64,000 bases of DNA. Origin: Seriola aureovittata. Its lineage: Eukaryota > Chordata > Actinopteri > Carangiformes > Carangidae. Under the pieces are notes generated by a model. The model searched no databases, was not told where the DNA came from, and saw only the letters and a program-made list of their open reading frames with translations. Within the stretch, counting starts at the first letter, position 1; every line of letters starts with the position of its first letter. The stretch covers positions 15,543,501-15,607,500 of the forward strand of contig NC_079382.1 in the NCBI RefSeq assembly GCF_021018895.1, given 5' to 3'. This document shows positions 1 through 24,290 of this stretch, one piece after another. The position numbers and the translations under genes were made by a program.

Positions 1-3000
1 CTCTGTCATCGTCTATTTGAGTCTGGAAACGCGTTGCGCACTCAGCACACATGGGAAGTGACAAACTGTAACTTGAAGAGTCCCATGTAGGGATGAGACG
101 TCACTACATAAATTATGTTAAGTCATATCTTATTAACATATTATCTGGATGTACTGTACATCCATGAGCACATTCACCAGAAAGGTCAGAGTGCAAAGGC
201 TTCCATTGACTAACACTTTGGCTGCTGCAGGAATCTTAAACACATGATAGTCTGTTTAACAACCAACCCAAGCTCCTGCAGGGCGTCACTGACCAACATG
301 GTATATAGATTTGTGTTTGTGTAGCAGATGCCCTGAGCAGCCTAGTTTCTTCCTACAGTGTAATAATGACTCATGTGCAACGTTTAGAGCACAGCAGTCA
401 GTAATGTTGTCAGTGCTGCGTCGATTCACTCCACACTGCAGATTAACATGATGGAGACAAATGAGCACATCCACAGCTGAGTCAAGGAGTCTTTAGATTA
501 CTAATGGACTGTAGGCAGTAATCCATGTCAGACCTTGCAACTATTGATTTAGGATTGACAGGGTATTTGCAGGTCTTTAAAAGTCTTAAAAAGCATCGAA
601 TTTTAAGGCTTCCCTCAATAAAAGGCCATATGAGTGTAAAAAGAAAAAAGGTATGCAATTGCATTTTAATACAGACAGACAAATGTAGTGCTATTATTTG
701 TTAACGTCCCTCAATAACAACCAGCTGTCACATTCAGCAAACTGCACTTTTATGCAGCTGTTGTGGGCTAAATGATATTTCCTGGGTTCGTTTGTCTCAA
801 AACTACACGTTGTATGCTGCGTGAAGTGCAGATGTGTAATTAACTCAGCGACTCACAAACAGGCCATTTCCAGTAAGATGAAAGCCATAAACAGTGACAG
901 TGCTTCAGTTGTAATGAATAACGCCAAAACAGCTGGCAGTGTAAGCGAGCTTCAGGGAGGCAATGGAAAAATAGAATACAAGGGTAAATAAGAAGTTGAT
1001 GGCAAACAGTGTCAACAAACCTGCATTTTATTTCAGTGATTAAACTGATGCAACATCGGTGTTGAAGACACAGTGTGTGTTATCAATATACTGTACCTTG
1101 TTATTGTGCCAGTTCCACCCTTAAAGCAACTGAACACACACAACAAGGACATGAAGTAATTTAGATTTGGCTCAGAGAGTAGTTGCTGCTCATGACACCA
1201 GAATGTAAATAAATACCAGAAATCTACCTTATCTTTGTCAAGAGAGAGAGAAAACAAACATAGCAATCAAAAGCAGCACATACACTCAACAGAAGAAGAA
1301 AATAAAGGCAATTTTTCAAGCTGTGTCTTATTTTATGTTCTTAATGTTCTCAATGGCATTTATATTCTTAATGCCACCATTTCAAAAGTCTGCAGAGTAG
1401 CAGAGCGGATTTTTCCTAAGTATAAACATTGGACCTTGTGGTAAATACAGGACGAATAAATGGGATTTTGTGCTCTGTCTGCAACATGGCATGGTAAACT
1501 TTCTAATGTGCCAACACAGGCAGCAAACATAGCAGTAAATCCTTTGATGTCAGCACTCCAAAGTCATAAAAATAAAATCACACTAATGCAATCACATTAA
1601 CCAGAAGCAAGAGACGTCTGCTGTAGTTATTTTTTGGTTAATTTTGAACTCATGACTGCAAATTAATTTCCACGTGTGTGTTCCATTGAGTAAAATATCG
1701 GAAGCATTTGAAATTCTGCTTTTACACTTTCTCATTCATGATGTGGCAGTCTGAGCAATCCAAGACACAAAAATGAAATCAGCAGGACCATCCAAAACTG
1801 AAATGTAGTGACGATTGTTTCATCACAGCCAATAAAAGATATTAGATATTGATGTTTATTTAATCTAATCACTTTTTGGTTTAGATTAGTTTGATATTTC
1901 TTTGAAGAATTACCTGGAAAAGTCAAGAAAGTAAATCTACTGTCATTGAACACATGGATAATGAGCGACTTAACATGTTGTAGCTTCATCATAATCATCT
2001 TCAGGGACCTCTCGGGCTACCGCACCAGCAGGTCAGCAGGTCTGTTACCTTGAGTAGTGTAGATGACTGACTCCGGCTGGTCCATTGTCAGCGGTCTTTC
2101 TTCCTAATCTCATATATCTATGCAGCGTATATTAGATGGACGCGGTTTGAGCTGATGAGGCAGCCCAGTGCAGAGCCAAGAGTGTGTACTTACAGACAGG
2201 CTCCTGAATGAGGTTAGACAAATAGCAGCTGCACTTTCAGAAAGCTCGACTGATAATAGCTCTCCCAGATACTCCATGCTTGGCATCACATGATAATGAA
2301 GAGGTGAGTGTTTAAAGTGCAGCCCATTATTCTGGTGCAGTGAGGGCCGTTTTGATCACAGGTTGTTTGGAGTACAAACAGCCAGGTTTCTCATCTGTGT
2401 AAAAGGACGTGTTGCTGACTCTATAATTGGTGCCACTAGTATATTATAGAAAATCACTTCTTTAAAATGATTTTTTTCCCCCTGATTTCTTCCTTTTCTG
2501 TGTCGGGGATAAGAGTAAGAAGACAGCAGGGTTAGCTAAAAAAAGAGCATCAGTGAGCTATAATTCCCCTTTTATTCGCTTTAATTCCCATCCTTTTTTA
2601 TCCTCGGTAGTGCTACACTCCAAGCTTGTATTTTCTCTCCATCTCTCCCCCTTCCCCTCCTCCCCCTTTTTCTGTCTCATCCTGTGCGTTGCTAGGTGTT
2701 GGTTGCTACTACCGTCACCCTCATACTGACCCCACACAGAGCTACAGCCTCCCCTGCCATCAGCGTGCCCACACCAGTTTCCCTTCCAGCGCTGTCACTT
2801 AGGAACAGCCCCCTTTTTTTTTTCTTCTTTCCTTTTTTGAATCCTCCTCCATCACCATCACACACACAAATCACTGTTTACTTTTTGCCACACATGAAAA
2901 TTTCTCACACGCCTCCCATGTTTGTCATCCTCCCACAATATTTTCTCATGTTTTGTCCAACTGAAGTTATTTTTCAATATTGGGAAGTGACTGGGGGAAT

Positions 3001-6000
3001 TAAAGGTGCTCATGTTGTGACGTATATAACGTATATAACCTATCATATGTAGACAGTGTAAATCAGAGGCTGTAGATCAAAGAATAGACAGATATATAAA
3101 GTCGATGGTTGCCCCTCACTAGCAATACCAGGCCATATGTGTTTCAGACCATCCCCCTGTGTGTGTCCCTCTGACATCAACCCCATCATTATATCATTTA
3201 TTATTCATATTTGGTACAAACGTTCACCTGGACACAAGGACCAACTGATTAGATTTTGGTGGTCAAAGGTCAAGGTCACTGTGCCATAGCTCAAGAGTTC
3301 ACTCAGCAATGATGACAAACTTTATTATTATTATTTATTATTATTTTACGATTCTGGATAAAGTAGTCTTGAGTGGCGGAGGCATACGACTGCGAAGCAG
3401 TAATTCTAGTCTTCACTTTGTGAGTATTTGAACGCCTCAAGCTAAATGGGCGCCACAGTGAGCCGCAGTGTCCCACCTGGCAACCTACCCTGTGATGTGA
3501 GTCATCTGATTCCAGCTCAGCCACTGACGTGCCTCATACCAGGCAAAACACACAGCACAGTGACACACCACAGAGAGCTCATAGAGGTTTATTCATCTGC
3601 CTCATTATCAGCATCTGCATACGTCTGCATAGTCTGCAGATGATGAAGTAAAGCCATTACTGCTGTCTGGGAGGCTGATATCGTATTACATTTGGTAAAA
3701 ACACATTTTAGTGTAAACACATGTTATAGTTCCATCACAAGAGACAAGCCCCATAGTCTGCTCAACGTGCCTATGCCCTGTGTTTTAAACAGTGAAGGGG
3801 ACTGCATTTGTGAGGGTGTTACCGGTCAGACATTGAAATACAATGCAGGAGTTGCATCATCTGAGTTACAAACTAATAAATGTAAAGACTTGTCAGACGC
3901 CAAAACACTGCACAGCGGCTTATAATGGATTTTACAACTGTTTTTCACTGCAGCGATTTCTGTATCTTTCCTCACAACGTTAGCAAGGTAAACAGAAGAA
4001 ACATGTTTTTCACATTACAAAGATTTCCACCACATACAGTATGTGTGATTGTAGTGCCTTGCCCAACTTTCTTGCCAGATGAACATGCGTCGGCACCACC
4101 ACCGCTGCCGCGACAGGCCGGCTGGATTGGTTTTCATGTTTGGCGTGATGACGTTAAACGTCCACGAAAACCTCTGTAGCGTCATTGAGCCGCTTGTTAG
4201 CAACCGGTCTTTGTTAAGAGACATAAAAGCTTAAAGAAATCACGACTGGGGTATTTACTGACATATTTAATGTTGTATAATAAAACATGAAACTGTCTTG
4301 AGCTTTTGTTAACCACAGACCTTATGTCAGCCATATAACCAAAAACCCATTCAAAAGCCCATAGACGAGGGGACGTGCTAAAATGCTAACTGATTTCCAC
4401 GTTTTAGGACTCATCCCAAGTAACGAAGTGTCCTTCCGGTGACGTGTGATAGGCCTAGTTACTCTGAATATAACTATTGACTTTTACATGTATTTGTGGG
4501 ATGTGTGGGGAATGATTATATGTGCAATTTTATTTTATTTATTGTCACAAAGTGCTCCTAAATGCAACCAGCCAGAACAAGTGAATTACTCTGTGAATAA
4601 TAAATCATGCAAGCAGTCGCCAGGTTCTGTTACTGTTTGGCTAATGTATGCTCGATGTAAGCGATTTTGAACATTGTATAAATGTTGTTTCCAGATGGTA
4701 TTTTCATCAGCTCAGAAAACAGCTGCACTACAGTTTCAGACTTCTCTAAAATAACAGGAAGGCCACAAGCAGGCAAATAACAGCTCACTACAACAGTGGT
4801 GAGCTGAAGGGCATCTCTGAATGCACAGCTCATTCAACCTTGAAGGGGATGGACCGCAGCAGCACAAGAACAAGCCTGGTACCATTCCTTTCCACTAATA
4901 ACAAGATCAAAATAATTGTCATGTGAAAATCGAGACTCCAGCTCCCTTCAAAATACTTTTTGTCATGTCACTTTTTTTTTTAAGCCATGGGGGACGAAAT
5001 CGACATTCCCCTCCAGTGAAAAAATGTATTCAAAGGTGGGGGTTCAGCCAAACCGAGTTAAACAAATTTAGTGACGACCCTCCATCATTTTAACTGAAAA
5101 AATATTAATTAGGGAAATTTAAAGGGATATATCCAGAAATTTTACATCAGTTTCTTGAACAATTTATCCCACTGCGGAGCAAAACAGGGACTGAGGAGCT
5201 GTTTGACGGCTGTGCCGAACGTAGTGGCCACGAAGCGAATAACGCATCATATTGTATTAAGAAATTCTTCGTTACAGGGCTTTAACACCATGAGCGCAAG
5301 TTCGACATAGCAGAGGCAAATTTAAACAAGTTACAAAAACTCCCAGATATGATGGCTTCCATAACACACTGTATGTCCAGAGGGATTCAGGAATTGACAG
5401 GAAGCCCAAATTATGATGACTAATTGAGGAAAGGTGGACAAGTTCGGGATCCCTCCTAAGGGTTTACAGAAAAAATACATGATAAATAATAAATGATACA
5501 CAAAATCAAATTTATTCTTCAGACTTTTTTCTAATCTTTTTCTTTTTTTTTTCAAATTGTCTTTTAACTACTGAATAAGTTTAACTCTGCAGGCCTCCAA
5601 ATATAATCTGAGAAGGAATAAACTTGCTGCCTGTGATGAGGGGTCGCAAGAAGACATAGTTTTGTTTTAAGAAGTCAGAAGGTCAGAAACAACTGCTGTA
5701 ACTCTTCTCTCTGATCCTTCTGGGACCTTCTGAATTTAAAATTTCCAGCATGGTAGAAAATATCAGAGTGGATACCACGATAATTTACATAACGAGTCAG
5801 CCTGTAGTATCCTTGTTTGCTGCTTTTGTATGGATATCTGCTGGTATAACCCATGAATCCATCTAGAGTCGAGAGTTGTTCACAGATCTTGGGCGAGCGT
5901 TTAAAATTTAAAATTCCTTTGCCGCCTTCCTCTCCCATTAGTGTCATTTAGATTTTTACAGCTGCCAATAGGTAATTTGATGTTGTCTTTATCACGTCAG

Positions 6001-7053
6001 CATGAGTGTGCACCCAATCACGTAATGCCAGCTTTTCGAGCTCGCCACTGCTGCGTCTGTGTGTGTGTCACTCTCAAATTTACCATGGCTAAAAATAACA
6101 AGGTGGGACGGAGGTGGCGGTGACCTGTCTACAATGATTGTCTTTGGTGCGGAATTTTAATAGGGGGTTACAGCAGATGCAGAATCTGTAATGGTTTTAT
6201 TTAGCTCCTTTCTGTTTTGGTGACCATATTAAACATCCTCAGTTAAATTTAGATATGATCAGACGATGTCCAGACTAAGTTGCCCTCCGCTCCCAATTAT
6301 CAAGTGTGTTTGTATTATTCTTCCCCTGAGTTAAACCAGAAGTTTTTTTTTTGAAGAATTCAGAGCAGTGAATTCATTTTGTGTCCAGGTTGTGTAGAGG
6401 CGGGTTGCAGTTTACACTTCGCATCAATTTGTCTCTCACTCAAATACATCTTGACCCGCTGTGCCTACATTTATTTCACCTATGGGAAACTGTAACAGCT
6501 GCTTACCACCAAACATCTGGTCATGCAGCTCAAAATGGGGATTACAGCATCTTTTTGGTTTTTTGCCTCAGGTACACACTCAGTAACTTTGTCTAAGTTG
6601 TTTGGCTTTTCGGCTAATGAACTGTAACCAAATTAATGAAGAGGTTTCAGTACTACTCATTCACACTACACCTCAATATAGTATGTGGTAAAAAAAACAA
6701 AAAAAAAACAATTGCAAGGCAGGGTGTGTGACTAACGATGTTGGCAGCCAAGCAGAGACGTAGTTTTGGAACAATGCTACAAGCAACTTTTTTTAATTAG
6801 AGGAGGGTGTGGGGACCTGGAAACCAAATCAGATTTGACAAAACAGCATCTGGTCGGGGGAAAAAAAAGTCAGCAATAAAACTTGATCAGCTTTCTACCT
6901 ATCATCGTGTTTCTGTGTGTTGACGTAAAGGATCACTTGTTGATCATCTGTGATTAACTGTCGGTATCTGTTTTCCCGACTGTAGGTCTCCTGGGATGTT
7001 AACCCTTTCTCTCTGTTTGTATAATAAATCTGACTCTTTCCTTCCTTTTCAAG
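1..7053. other. Upstream/intronic sequence, no exon recognised
   Basis: This stretch precedes the first B56 exon found at 7054. It is probably the large 5' intron of that gene, because the exon at 7054 starts at an acceptor (tttcaag) and the protein lacks about 100 N-terminal residues. I looked for the N-terminal B56 sequence that precedes the NIFRTLPPS motif and did not recognise it in any frame. The short open frames here show no family resemblance and no paired splice sites. The GC-richer stretch near 2640-2810 and the stretch near 4070-4200 stand out slightly in composition, but I cannot assign either. A dispersed repeat lies near 3.2 kb. The rest is AT-rich with nothing I can name. Confidence 0.5.
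3196..3300. repeat. Dispersed teleost repeat fragment
   Basis: The stretch reads as a tattered copy of a common fish interspersed repeat. It has a 'ggtacaaacgttcacctgga' segment followed by 'ttggtggtcaaaggtcaagg'. Recognition is by memory of that recurrent phrase. The ends and the class (LINE-derived or otherwise) cannot be fixed from one copy. Confidence 0.4.
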
Positions 7054-18773
<11,720 letters not shown>

Positions 18774-19685
18774 CAGCGGACGTTGTTTTTTTTAATTCCG
18801 TAACGGTTTGACACCGTGTTCAGGACCGTCAGGGGAGGATTAACGGAGATGGAAAAACACAAATTACACCTCAGCAGTATATTACATCTACTTAGAGTGA
18901 CTTAGAACGCCAGCAATTCTTTGGCAGAAAAAAAAAAAAAAAAAAATTATATATTTCAACTTAAGACTATTTTTGGATGTTACAGTGTGGCAGCAGTATA
19001 TTGTTTTTTTTTTTTGTCTGATCAAAGATTTATCCTTTCACATTTAGTTTGTTAACTGAAAATGATTTTATTTGTTATATTCATTGTATGATACATGGGA
19101 GGGGAGAAAATGATTATGACTTGAATTTAATGTTTCCGATCGTGCTGCACTTAGACGAGCTGAATAGCTATTTAAAGATGTCTATTTTTTAATGTGCTTT
19201 TCCTTGTTGCTGCCAACACTTGGGTGCAAAACCTTAAGGAAGAAGGGAACCGCAGACTATGGGAGTATTTGGGGCAGATGGGACCAGACGCATAATTAGA
19301 CATTTAGTGTCCATTAATGTGTAGTAAAAGGGCTGTCGTCAGGAGCAGAACAAGCTAGAAGACAGATTTTTCATGAAAGAGATGAGCGAGAGATGCATGG
19401 CCAAAAAAAAATTGCATTGTAAAGAAAGATAATCCCACATATGGTTTGATATCTCCATGAATCACTAGTTGAGACTGTGCAGGTAAAACTGGTTCACAAT
19501 TATTAGGGTAAATTCATATTTGTGAGATTATTTTTGTGTTTCAGGTGTAGGTAAACTTTTTGTCTGGGTGAAAACATGAAGCTAATAGTTGTAACACAAC
19601 ACCTGCATTTATGAGATTATTTACACTAAAGTATTGAGAGGGCTCTCAAAGAATGAAATGGTTTTTAGCCCCTCTTGAATTAAAG

Positions 19686-19996
19686 GAACAGTCTGACATT
19701 TTGAGAAATAAACTTGTTTGCTTTCTTGCTGAGAGAGAGATGAGAAGGTTGACACACATACACATGGTGTATAAGGTGTTAAAGGAGGAGCTGGAAAGGA
19801 GACTTTTGTTACTTTAGGACAGAGCCAGGTTAGCTGCCCCCCCCCACCACCACCACCACCACCACCACCCCACCCCCAGTCTTTATACTAAGCTAGGCTA
19901 GCCAGCTGTGGCTTCATATTTACCCTACAGACCTGAAAGTGGTATTAAATCTCGTCTAACTCTCAGCAAGAAAGCAAATATTTCCCAAAACAACTG
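19686..19996. mobile_element. Palindromic MITE-like element, family A, copy 1
   Basis: The left end carries 'tttgctttcttgctgagag' and the right end carries its near-exact inverse, 'ctctcagcaagaaagcaaa', so the element has terminal inverted repeats of about 40-50 bp. The interior has the 'ccagtctttatactaagc' and 'taggctagccagctg' phrases. Related copies are at about 27.7, 47.5, 51.0 and 53.3 kb. No coding sequence. It sits in the probable B56 3' UTR. Confidence 0.7.
19838..19878. repeat. C run plus (CCA)n microsatellite
   Basis: A run of C followed by about eight ACC units and then more CCACC-rich sequence. It lies inside the palindromic element in the 3' UTR. Confidence 0.85.
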
Positions 19997-20783
19997 AACT
20001 ATCTGTAAATGTAAAACAAAAAATGAAATAAAAACATAAGAGACTTAAAGTACTATATTTTTCCAGAGTATTGACAAGGCAAATATTTTTGAATGTTTCA
20101 CTTTGCAGATGGATTATGATGCAGGATGTGCTTGAGTGTATATTTGATGAGTGCATATATGTGTATATGTTAGTTTGGAGGCTACTTAAAGGGAAATGCC
20201 ACTCAATTTAAGATTTTATGTACAGTATAATGTTTCTGTGGTCTAGGAAAAGTGCAGTCAGTGCTTATAGGAACATAAATGTTTCTCTCTCCAAGCTCAA
20301 AAGAAAAGACACTCTTGCCACTACTCTTACCTGTTTATTTTTTACAGTACACAGGAGGTGGATTTTGTGTATCTATGACATCAAAAAACCCATGATATAG
20401 TGATATCATGAAAATCAATGCTTAACACCAGAATATACCACAAGATTGTTTACCATCAATGCCTGTTCACCCTCCAGACTTTATAACCTCACATTCACTT
20501 TTACTCTCCATTTTCTGGTGTTGGGAGTGGAGAGATATGTTCATTAACTTAATCTGACTGCCATGGATCATAGCGACGACCTGAGAATTTTTTTGTTTTG
20601 TTTTTAATTGAATGGTGTTCCCTCTGAACCCGAGTGTCTGCTCTCTTACTTTTAAGTTCATATTTTAGGTCCAGTCTTTTCTGATGCCTTTCTGTCAGTA
20701 CAGCATTCCAGCCTCTGTGACGTTAACGCACTGCGTGGGGAACCTGTTTTCTAATCGCAGATCTTATTTAGGTTTCACCATCA

Positions 20784-20789
20784 AATAAA
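20784..20789 (+). terminator. Candidate polyadenylation signal of the B56 gene
   Basis: Canonical AATAAA followed within about 40 bases by long T runs and GT-rich DNA, as expected downstream of a cleavage site. It is the last good signal before the opsin gene. Confidence 0.5.
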
Positions 20790-20810
20790 GTCTACTCTAT
20801 CTTTCTACTC

Positions 20811-23800
20811 AAAGTATAACATCAGTCTGTTTTTTTTTTTGGTTTTTTTTTATATCATTATTTTTTCTCCACGTGTGTGTTCACCTGCAGTACATCATGG
20901 AGGTCAACAGGTGGCGCAAGGTTGTTTCTTATACCTGTCATCAGCACAGAGCTCCTGTCTATATTGTTGGTCACTTCATGTAACAAATGCATTTCTTTAA
21001 ATAGTTAATACATACATACATATATATATATGTATGTGTGTAACCTTTATTTAATCAGATAGTCTCATTGATTGCTTTTTGCAAGATGCACTTGAGCACA
21101 GCAGGAAGAACAACAACAGCAAAACACACACAAAGCACAAGAAACAATGACGTACATACACATACATATCTAAAATGTTGAAAATTAAAAGTTTAATTTC
21201 ATCCAATGGGAACCACACTTCATATTTTAATGTTCTTTTGAGCTTTATTCTATTTATATGTTGCAGAGTCAGTGTTGGATGAAGCTTTCAGACTGTTTTA
21301 AGTGTGAGTACCAATACAATACAAAAAATACAAATACAATATAAAACTAATATGAGGCTTATTACTGAATCAGTCTGTAGGCAGCCTTTTGTTACTGCTG
21401 CAGCTGCTTGAATGTGGTTTTCACTGCTTTATATACAGTTACTTAGTTTATTCCAGGGGTGCACCAATGAAGGGGTTGGTCCCCCTCAAAAGGCCAAAAG
21501 ATCAATCTGTGGCATCATGAGATGATTAATAGTCAAGCACAGACATGAAGATCGATAGCACAAAAAATGTTTTCATGTCCGGAAGAGAAAAACGTGCTTT
21601 GTTCAGATCCTGTACAAGTTCTTCCAGATGAGGTTTAAATGTCAGACTGCTATCTAACCAAACACCAGATGATTATCAGACCGAAGAATCGGCACCACTA
21701 AGTGTGTGCATGGCAGGAAGAAGTCAGACAGAATTATTAGCACATTGTGTCTTGTACATGAAGAATCTGCAGCAGCAACATTTCCCACAACAATGTTATC
21801 TCACCAAATCTTTGTGGTATTTTCAACATAAACTGTAGTTGAATTTAATAACAGTCATAAATCAGCAAGAACACAAATAGAGTAAGAACCGCTGAAGGAG
21901 TTTTAATATGTTTACTACTGATTCCAAAGAATGACTGGTCCAGCTGGGTTGTCTTCACACTAATCCTGCATTAACTGCAGTTGTCATAGTCAGATTTATT
22001 ATAAAGGAAGCTGAAAATATGTGTTTAAATTCAACGTGGCTCAATCTGCTTTGGTGAAGCTTTCAGCTCTTGGTCATAAGTGGAAACACAGGATATTAAT
22101 TTTACAATGTTTTGGTCTGCTTTATACACACACACACACTGACTAGTCGAAAAGAGAAAATGTCTGATTTGAGACGACACGTTGGAGAATCAGACGAACA
22201 GCTGACGACCCAATCCGTCAAACATGGTGCTGGTTCTGTCATGGCCTGAGCATGTTTTAAACTAAAGGATGAATGCAGGTACAGCAGCATTCTGTGCTCA
22301 GATTCAGGCAAATGCATCAAAACTCACATGACGACATTTCATCTTTCAGACGGACAACCGTTATAAATACATGGCCAAAGCAGCCGAAGAGCTTTTTGGG
22401 GTTAGGAGGTGGAATATCCTCAGCGGGCCTGAGACTAAAAGAGAGACTCTACAACAAAGACAGAGCTGAAGGTGGCTGCAGTAAAGACCAAACATTAGGC
22501 TAAAGGTCTGGACTGTGACCAAATCACTTGAATGCCCAAATATACCATATGTATATAAACAAGACACACATGAACAACAGAAATCAGTGCTCATGAGAAA
22601 GATTAGACAAGAGCTGTTAGTAAAACAGAGCAGACGAATTCTACTGATTAGACAAACTTTAATGAAACAACAACAATCATTACAGCTCATGTAATGAAAA
22701 CACTTCATTACAGCTCATTGTTTCCCAGGAATGAATCACAAGTGTTCACTCATTATTTTCTCAGAGACACACATGTAGTTTTAATTAGACTGGCACAAGC
22801 ACAGCTGACACCGGATGTAAATTCATACTGCATGAAATAACTACATGCATCTATGAAGAAAAGACTTTTGTTACGATAAGGGGTTTAACAAAGGACTACA
22901 AAGAGATGCAAAGTCACAACACACTGACACAAAACAACCACAAAGAGACATGAATGAATGAATCAAACACAAAATGACACAAAAGTACTTACAAACTATT
23001 TTGCATCTTTTGCAGCCTGTGTGTCTTGGTGCTATGTAGGAAGGGTGTGAGGCTTTTTACATGTCTGTGACCAAAGGTCGATGTTTATTGTTTTGTTTTT
23101 TTTTTCTGGCTGAAAATGGCAAAAAAATCATGCTCAGTTCACTCAGGGGAGGTTAGCATAGTCCGACAGATAAAAGCGCTAAAAGCCTCCAGTCGTCTCT
23201 CATGAGATCTACTGTACATGTACAGAGATTTGCAACATGTGATGACACATCAGCCAGACTTTCTCTGGATTTTTGAGCTCATATAAACAGACTCAACAGC
23301 ATGTTAGCAGTACATTCTACCAACATAGCCCTACTATATAATTAGAATGTAATTTATGCACTGGTGTAGATCTGTACCACTCACTGATGAGGGAATAAGT
23401 ACAGATAGAAGTACTACTTAGATCTTCTCCCTCTGTAGTATTCACACACTCAAGGCTGTGTCGCTGCCATTGTAGAAATCTCTGTGCTCCTTTGAAGGAA
23501 AATGAAGACCTGAAGGGCAATTTACATTAAATAAGTCACAGATGGAAGAAGAAGAAGAAGAAGAAGAAGGAGTAGCAGTACAACAAAATGGCCCCTGTGA
23601 CTTATTTAAGTAGTACTTATGTTGTGTCTCATAAGCCCATGTTGGCTGGACTCCTTTAGGTGTACGATACTTGAATAAAAAAAAGAAATAACAAAATCAA
23701 TCATTAATTCACACTACAGGCATGAGGGGGGAAAGACACACAGAGCTTGAGAACAACTGATCACAAAGATTTTATGGTTGTGTAAAAATGGAGATGACTA

Positions 23801-24149
23801 AAAGCAATTTATGCAGATATTAAACCAAGGTTTGTTCGCTTCATTTAAAACTTCAGGAGACAAATAATCGTTCTTTTTCACAAAACTCATTTTGACTTGT
23901 CACAGTAGGAAAAGCACAGCTGTCACTAATATACATATACAATGGCTCTGTGTCGGGTACATATTTAAATAATCAACAGCAGCTTGGAGATGAATTATAT
24001 TCCATGTTGTTTCCACTCATCAGTCCGGCTGCAGTGACATTTGTCGCCTCTGGGACTCCATACGCTCCATACCTGCTGTAGCAGCTTTCCCACTGAGAGT
24101 TGATCTGATCAGCTGTTGCTTTAGGTTACCATAGTGACACATCAGCCTG
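20811..24149. other. Intergenic region, B56 to opsin
   Basis: No exon recognised on either strand. It holds T runs, an (ACAT)/(AT) patch near 21.0 kb, a fragment resembling a 'catgagatgattaatag' fish repeat near 21.46-21.54 kb, a (CA)5 near 22.1 kb and a (GAA)n run at 23.54-23.57 kb. The open frames of 70-115 codons here lack any family resemblance. Confidence 0.5.
23544..23570. repeat. (GAA)n microsatellite
   Basis: Nine uninterrupted GAA units in intergenic DNA. Confidence 0.9.
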
Positions 24150-24157
24150 CATAAAAG
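24150..24157 (+). promoter_or_regulatory. Candidate TATA-like box of the opsin gene
   Basis: CATAAAAG lies 141 bases before the opsin ATG. A start site about 30 bases downstream would fall at the edge of the CA microsatellite, placing the repeat in the 5' UTR. This is inference from one motif only; no other promoter element was verified. Confidence 0.25.
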
Positions 24158-24174
24158 AAAGTCAGCCGGACCCG

Positions 24175-24177
<3 letters not shown>

Positions 24178-24225
<48 letters not shown>
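24178..24225. repeat. (CA)n microsatellite next to the opsin start
   Basis: About 23 CA units preceded by a GCGCGC step. It ends about 65 bases before the opsin start codon. The minus-strand frame running through it is a low-complexity shadow. Confidence 0.95.
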
Positions 24226-24229
<4 letters not shown>

Positions 24230-24290
24230 TCTCGTCTTGTGAGACAAGTCTGGATTTTTCCCGCAACACATCGGAGAAAAGCAACAACCA

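Larger units (their letters stand above)
18774..20810 (+). other. ppp2r5a: Probable 3' UTR of the B56 gene
   Basis: AT-rich sequence after the stop codon with no further coding signal. A strong AATAAA at 20784 followed by T-rich DNA gives a plausible end, so the UTR would be about 2 kb. It contains an inserted palindromic repeat (19.69-20.0 kb) and a CCACC-rich run. Internal AATAAA hexamers near 19.7 and 20.0 kb might give shorter transcripts. Confidence 0.55.

Noticed and set aside
2696..3052. 118-codon plus-strand frame
   Set aside because: Low-complexity Pro/Ser/Phe content, no homology seen, no splice context; ends in simple repeats.
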